Shown here: positions 60,159 through 64,000 of the stretch, piece by piece
Layout of the letters: every line of letters begins with the position of its first letter
How positions within the stretch are numbered: position 1 is the stretch's first letter
Program-made: the position numbers and the translations under genes
Notes under the pieces: model-generated
Seen by the model: only the letters and a program-made list of their open reading frames with translations
Databases searched by the model: none
Told to the model about the DNA's origin: nothing
Origin: Lycorma delicatula
Lineage: Eukaryota; Arthropoda; Insecta; Hemiptera; Fulgoridae
Assembly (NCBI RefSeq): GCF_047948215.1
Contig: NC_134464.1
Span: 7,388,001 to 7,452,000, forward strand
DNA length: 64,000 bases
Direction of reading: 5' to 3'

Positions 60159-60479
60159 TTCTAGGTCTATAAACCCCAAGTATGTCTGTTTTTTTCTTTA
60201 ATCTTCCTTCTACTATTAATCTGAGGTCTGAAATATCTTCCTTTGTCCCTATACTTTTCCTGAAACCAAATCGGTCTTATGCTAACACTTCTTCCACTCT
60301 CCTCTCAATTCTTCTGTGCAGAATTATAGTTAAGAATTTTGATGCACGACTAGTTAAACTAATTGTTCGGTATTCTTCACATTTATCTGCCCCTGCTTTC
60401 TTTGGTATCATTACTATAGATGGTTATATATTTCAGTACAATTATATATGACTTGTTTTGTTTTTTTTTTTATTTTCAG

Positions 60480-60729
60480 GCCGAAATGGAGAGAACCGAC
60501 CCGAACAACTTTACATGGAGAACAGACCGTGTACGCATCTCCACCTCCTGGCAGCGGAGTTTTATTAGCATTTTTTAAAAATATAATTGACGGATATAAA
60601 ATGGATGCTTCCAGCGTTTCTAACATTAATTCTACGATATTAACTACACATAGGATGGTTGAAGCCTTTAAATATACTTTCGCTCGTAGAACAGAACTCG
60701 GCGATCCGGATTTTGTCAATATTACATCG
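60480..60729 (+). CDS. GGT: Gamma-glutamyltranspeptidase, internal exon B
   Basis: This exon continues exon A in phase 2 (AA|G gives Lys) after a polypyrimidine tract and TTTTCAG. It encodes PKWREPTRTTLHGEQTVYA, the family block PPPGSGVLLAFF (equivalent to the P.SG..L....L stretch), and then HRMVEAFKYTFARRTELGDP followed by DFVNITS. The H..VEA...A.A.R..LGDP motif is a hallmark of GGT. The exon is 250 nt long and ends at a codon boundary before GTAAGA, so the next intron is phase 0. It is intact, with no stops. Its 5' intron holds LINE copy A and its 3' intron holds LINE copy B, both antisense to the gene. Confidence 0.94.
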
Positions 60730-60948
60730 GTAAGATTTTAAAATTGCTTGTAACCGATTCAAATCCAGTTATTTTGTTGTATAGTAATTTTTTTATTACG
60801 GATTGAACGCTTAACTATCCTTACAGTTTTCTTTCAGTTGCTGTGAACGATTTGATAGATAATATTGAAACTGTATTTTGTTCATTAAAATTGAATAATT
60901 TTAGAGTTCTAATCATAAGAAAAACCCTAAAATAAAAGTGGTTTTACC

Positions 60949-60950
<2 letters not shown>

Positions 60951-61009
<59 letters not shown>
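60951..61009 (+). repeat. (GT)n microsatellite in GGT intron
   Basis: About 29 uninterrupted GT units. Confidence 0.98.
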
Positions 61010-61167
61010 CATTTATTATGTATGTTAATAATCATTGATCAAATGTAAAGAGAACTTAACGATTTGAAAGTTTTATCATCGTAACGAATGTTGATCTTAC
61101 CTTACCAGAGATTCATTTCTCTCTCTTTCTCTTTTACCTCCTTTCCTTCTAATGTGAAAAATCTTTT

Positions 61168-61252
61168 TAGGTAGATTTCATAAGAAAACTACCTATTGTA
61201 ATGGGTACCATGAACGTTTCATATCCCTCAGACCCCAAAACCTTCAAAGGCG

Positions 61253-61281
<29 letters not shown>
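61168..61281 (+). repeat. Dispersed repeat R2 ending in (AT)n, second copy
   Basis: AGGTAGATTTCATAAGAAAA CTACCT, GGGTACCATGA, CTCAGACCCCAAAACC and then (TA)n match 48461-48621. It lies in the GGT intron just before LINE copy B. Confidence 0.8.
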
Positions 61282-61286
<5 letters not shown>

Positions 61287-61397
61287 CAAAATAAATTAAA
61301 TAACACCTTATTTTTTTTATTCCAAAAGCACTTTCGTCGGAATCCACATCATCGGTTATATATAAGATATATTTATATATATATATATATATATATA
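61252..61397 (+). repeat. Two (TA)n runs in GGT intron
   Basis: TA runs at 61252-61281 and 61371-61397 with about 90 bp of AT-rich sequence between. The second abuts LINE copy B. Confidence 0.95.
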
Positions 61398-62645
61398 CTT
61401 CATTCATTTGAATGCAGCTCTCCAAGATTCCATATCTAGTACTAGTCGTTTCATTGCGGTATAACCCCCCTAACAATTTGTTTTACATATTCCAATTTTT
61501 GCCGGCATGCACAATTTTTTCCTTTTACTTGACCGTCTAATATTAAAGCGACTATTCCAGGATGGCTTAATATATGGCCTCTTGTTTTAATTATATTTTT
61601 CCAAATGCTTCTTTCTTCATCGATTTACTGCAACACCTTTTAATTTGTCACTTTATCCACCCGTCATATTTTTAACATTTTCCTATAGCACCACATTTCA
61701 AAAGCTTCTAATATTTTCTTCTCAGATACTTCAATCGCCAAGTTTCACTTTCATATAAAGGTTCGCTTCTAACGTATACTTTCAAAAATGTTTTCCTGAC
61801 ATTTAAATTAATTTTTGATGTAAAGAAATTATACTTCTGATTCGCTTGTGCTATTCGTCATTTTATATCGCTCCTGTTTCGTCCATTTTTATTAATTCTA
61901 CTTCTCAAATAACAAAATTCTTCTACCTCTGTAATCTTTTCTCTTCCTGTTTTTACTTTCAGTGGTCCATTTTTTGTTATTTCTACTACATTTCATTACT
62001 TTCGTCTTATTCTTATTTTATTTTCTTGCGTAGGACTTCATTGTTCCTTCTAAATCCTTTTTATTCTCAGCTAGAATTACGATGTCATCAGCAAATCGTA
62101 GCATCTTTATCTTTTCACCTTGTATTGTTACTCCGAATCTAAATTGTTCTTTAACATCATTAACCGCTAGTTCCATGTAAAAATTAAAAAGTAACGGAGA
62201 TAGGGAACATCCTTGTCGGACTCCCTTTCTTATTACGGCTTCTTTCTTATGTTCTTCAATTGCTACTGTTGCTGTTTGGTTCCTGTACATGTTAGCAATT
62301 GTTCTTCTATCTCTGTATTTGAACCCTAATTTTTTTAAAATGCTGAACATTTTATTCAAGTCTACGTTATCGAATGCCTTTTCTAGGTCTATAAACGCCA
62401 AGTATGTCGGTTTGTTTTTCTTTATTCTTCCTTCTACTATTAATCTGAGTGCTAAAGAAAATTGCTTCCTTTGTCCCTATACTTTTCTTGAAACAAAATC
62501 TGTCTTCTCGTAACACTTCTTCCACTTTCCTCTCGATTCTTCCGTACAGAATTCTAGTTAAGATTTTTGATGCGTGACTAGTTAAACTAATTGTTCTGTT
62601 TAATCTTCTGATTTATCTGCTCCTGCCTTCTTTGGTATCAGGAAT
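61397..62645 (-). mobile_element. Non-LTR retrotransposon copy B (RT), 5'-truncated, in GGT intron
   Basis: This is a second copy of the LINE seen at 58.5-60.4 kb, also antisense in the next GGT intron. Its RT is better preserved. One open stretch of 127 codons (62018-62401) contains AFIDLEKAFDNVD, then KGVRQGCSLSPLLFN and the catalytic LRFADDIVILAE. The 3' part (61400-62010) is riddled with small indels and has lost the open C-terminal domain. The left end abuts an (AT)n run. The 5' truncation (about 62640) falls within roughly 20 bp of the equivalent truncation point in copy A. Confidence 0.87.
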
Positions 62646-62816
62646 TTGTCACTGTAGATTTAATTGGAACTGAACCTGTGTTTAAAGCGACTGTCAAAAG
62701 TATTAGATCAATGGGAATTATTCATGTTAACAATAAATTGTTGCCTAGTGTATTGCAAATTAATTATTATTTATTTTTTATTTTGTTTGTTTTAAAATAG
62801 AATTTAAATATTTCAG

Positions 62817-62977
62817 TTCGTAAATGAGTTAACGTCGAAAGAGTATGCCGATTATATACGTAAACAAATAAGAGATGATCGTACGTTTAACGAAGCAAGT
62901 CATTATGGAACTGCTCATATCTCAGTTGTATCACCAGATGGAGATGCAGTTTCTGTTACTAGCACCATTAATCTTTA
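62817..62977 (+). CDS. GGT: Gamma-glutamyltranspeptidase, catalytic-Thr exon C
   Basis: This exon spans the autocatalytic cleavage site. After FVNELTSKEYADYIR it reads YGTAHISVV, where the Thr codon at 62910-62912 corresponds to the family nucleophile. That residue becomes the N-terminus of the small subunit after self-processing. SVTSTINL follows, matching the substrate-contacting STIN block. The acceptor is TATTTCAG in phase 0. The donor GTAAGT interrupts the codon TA|, so the next exon, outside the window, should complete Tyr of the expected LYFG motif. The segment between the Arg-rich helix and the Thr is shorter than I would expect, but the catalytic motif is intact. There is no sign of decay, so this is probably a functional gene. 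Confidence 0.95.
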
Positions 62978-63284
62978 GTAAGTTTCATTTTGTAATCGGT
63001 TATTTGACGCCTTGCTAAAGGCATCATTTTCATAAGATTATGTAATTAATATCTTCTAATAAAGCTACAACATGTTAAAGAAGCGTATATCTAAATTATG
63101 TTAAATTGAGATTTTACTCCAAAATTTGTGATTTTCTAAGCAATGGAGGGGGGTGTGGCTAAAACACAAGATTCCAAAAATTTCACCTTACGGGCAATAA
63201 AAATATTGTCATTTATCAGTTTAGTATTGAAGTTATAACTACTATTATACTATACTGTATACTATCGGCACTGATGTCAGTATA
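62978..63284. other. GGT intron, no feature seen
   Basis: The start of the intron after exon C, up to the mariner fragment. Confidence 0.7.
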
Positions 63285-63747
63285 TACGACGTTTAGAAAT
63301 AAAGTAATGAGACCGGTTCAGAAAACGTTTTTATTTACAATCCGATTTGAAATAGTTCCTTCAGAAGCCACGGCAACGCTTCAAACGGTTTTCCCAACCT
63401 TCATAACGGTGTTCGAATTCAGAAATGGAAATATCCTTCAACCGGTCGGTTACATTTTTAAAAATATATATTCTACTTTTTCGAAACGGTGTCCTTTGAG
63501 GTGTTTTTTTTTAAAGTCGGAAACAGGGGAAATGTCGCAAGGACTCGAGTTAGGCGAATAAGGTGGTTGAGGAACTATAGGGATGGTTTTTTCTTTGCCA
63601 AAAACTCATTAATTGATTGATAATGCAGTGCAATAAGGCGCATTGTCATGATGCAGCACCCAGATATCTTTGATGGCAGTCTCAGGCGGGCAACTCTTTT
63701 AAAGAATTTCTCAGAAAAACATATTCATTTACAGTCTGTTCTGTAGG
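63285..63747 (-). mobile_element. Mariner fragment, same family as 56 kb, C-terminal half
   Basis: On the minus strand this encodes WVLHHDNAPYCTALSIN (second catalytic Asp intact, 63610-63665). IPIVPQPPYSPNSSPCDIS (third Asp region) follows, then a frameshifted tail. The element end (AAATAAAGTAATGAGACCGG, 63300) is the inverted counterpart of the end at 56.97 kb. The 5' half is missing: the sequence stops at about 63747, directly against a SINE. A plus-strand open frame across it is only a shadow. Confidence 0.82.
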
Positions 63748-64000
63748 TAACCCATCAGGTTAGTCTATACGTCTTCCCAAATCAGCCAATTTGGAAGACG
63801 ACAGTTCCAGCTTTCAAGTCCTAGTAAAGTCGGTAGTTTTTTTTCACACGTATCGTTGATACCGGTGTTCTTTCACGGTTGTGTTTCAATTAACCGCACA
63901 TCTCAGGAACAGTCGAACTGAGAATATACAAGACTACACTTCATTTACACTCATACATATCATCCTCTGAAGTATTATCTGAATGGTAATTACTGGAGGC
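63748..64000 (+). mobile_element. SINE-1 copy, runs off the window end
   Basis: This is a member of the tRNA-derived SINE family described at 10096. It opens with AACCCATCAGGTTAGTCTA and lacks a few bases of the A-box. The B-box-like stretch and the conserved body (GTGTTTCAATTAACC, then ACACTTCATTTACACTCATA) are recognisable. It ends at GGAGGC at the last base of the window. Confidence 0.88.

Larger units (their letters stand above)
58548..60425 (-). mobile_element. Non-LTR retrotransposon copy A (RT), 5'-truncated, in GGT intron
   Basis: Read on the minus strand, this starts inside the reverse transcriptase (IPKKAGADKCEEYRTIS near 60390). It has the RT motif AFIDLEKAFDNVDW (59540-59580) and the C-terminal blocks VEEFCYLGSRITKDGR (about 59080-59110) and VALYGSKTWTIG (58915-58945), plus LEAFEMRCYRRMLKI. 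It is broken by frameshifts, and the FADD region is divergent. The 5' end is missing, as is usual for LINE insertions. It lies antisense in a GGT intron. A piece of another LINE (59597-60158) is inserted between two RT segments. The C-terminal blocks are shared by the endonuclease-reverse-transcriptase LINEs common in insects, but I cannot assign a clade. Confidence 0.85.

Noticed and set aside
63274..63561. 95-codon plus-strand frame
   Set aside because: It is antisense to a mariner C-terminal fragment of the same family as at 56 kb.

Overview
This window looks like intergenic and intronic DNA from a large, AT-rich, transposon-dense insect genome. Evidence: spliced eukaryotic exons, insect-type gustatory-receptor fragments, at least five mariner-type transposase relics, a Merlin element, a Helitron helicase, several non-LTR retrotransposons and two tRNA-derived SINE families. 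A hemipteran is my best guess, but that is inference from general character and not a diagnostic marker. There is no operon structure, rRNA gene, CRISPR array or functional tRNA gene.

The only clearly conserved host gene is a gamma-glutamyltranspeptidase on the + strand. Three consecutive internal exons (58168-58368, 60480-60729, 62817-62977) have matching splice phases and include the catalytic threonine. The 5' exons were not found and the 3' exons lie beyond the window end. Each of the two complete introns carries an antisense, 5'-truncated copy of the same LINE, and the first copy is itself split by a piece of a different LINE. Chemoreceptor pieces lie on the - strand: a frameshifted gustatory-receptor exon (37046-37893) and two short C-terminal receptor exons (48016-48090 and 23562-23615). 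Two further exon-like stretches (34907-34975 and 32486-32664) come from an unrecognised gene or genes.

Layout. 1-870: GC-rich tandem repeat. About 3000-3580: probable solo LTR read on the - strand. 6-15 kb: SINEs of both families, several with clean target-site duplications, and one SINE nested in another. 14.9-15.5 kb: transposase relic. 16-18.3 kb: decayed Helitron helicase. 19.7-22.7 kb: LINE with RT and RNase H. 23.7-24.9 kb: mariner. 26.9-28.8 kb: Merlin with about 100-bp terminal inverted repeats (TIRs). 34.3-34.8 kb: near-perfect 452-bp palindrome. 38.9-40.9 kb: three diverged copies of an unknown repeat with a LINE fragment between two of them. 41.7-42.9 kb: two adjacent TIR elements. 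45.5-47.4 kb: mariner split by an insertion. 52.2-53.3 kb: 1.1-kb element with about 275-bp inverted arms around a small protein-like ORF. 56-58 kb: two mariners. 58-63 kb: the GGT exons and their LINE-filled introns. 63.3-64 kb: another mariner fragment and a SINE cut by the window end.

The least explained structures are the long-arm inverted repeat with its ORF, the palindromic element family (34.5 and 28.5 kb), and the three-copy repeat at 39-41 kb. All calls were made by reading the sequence; no database search was possible.
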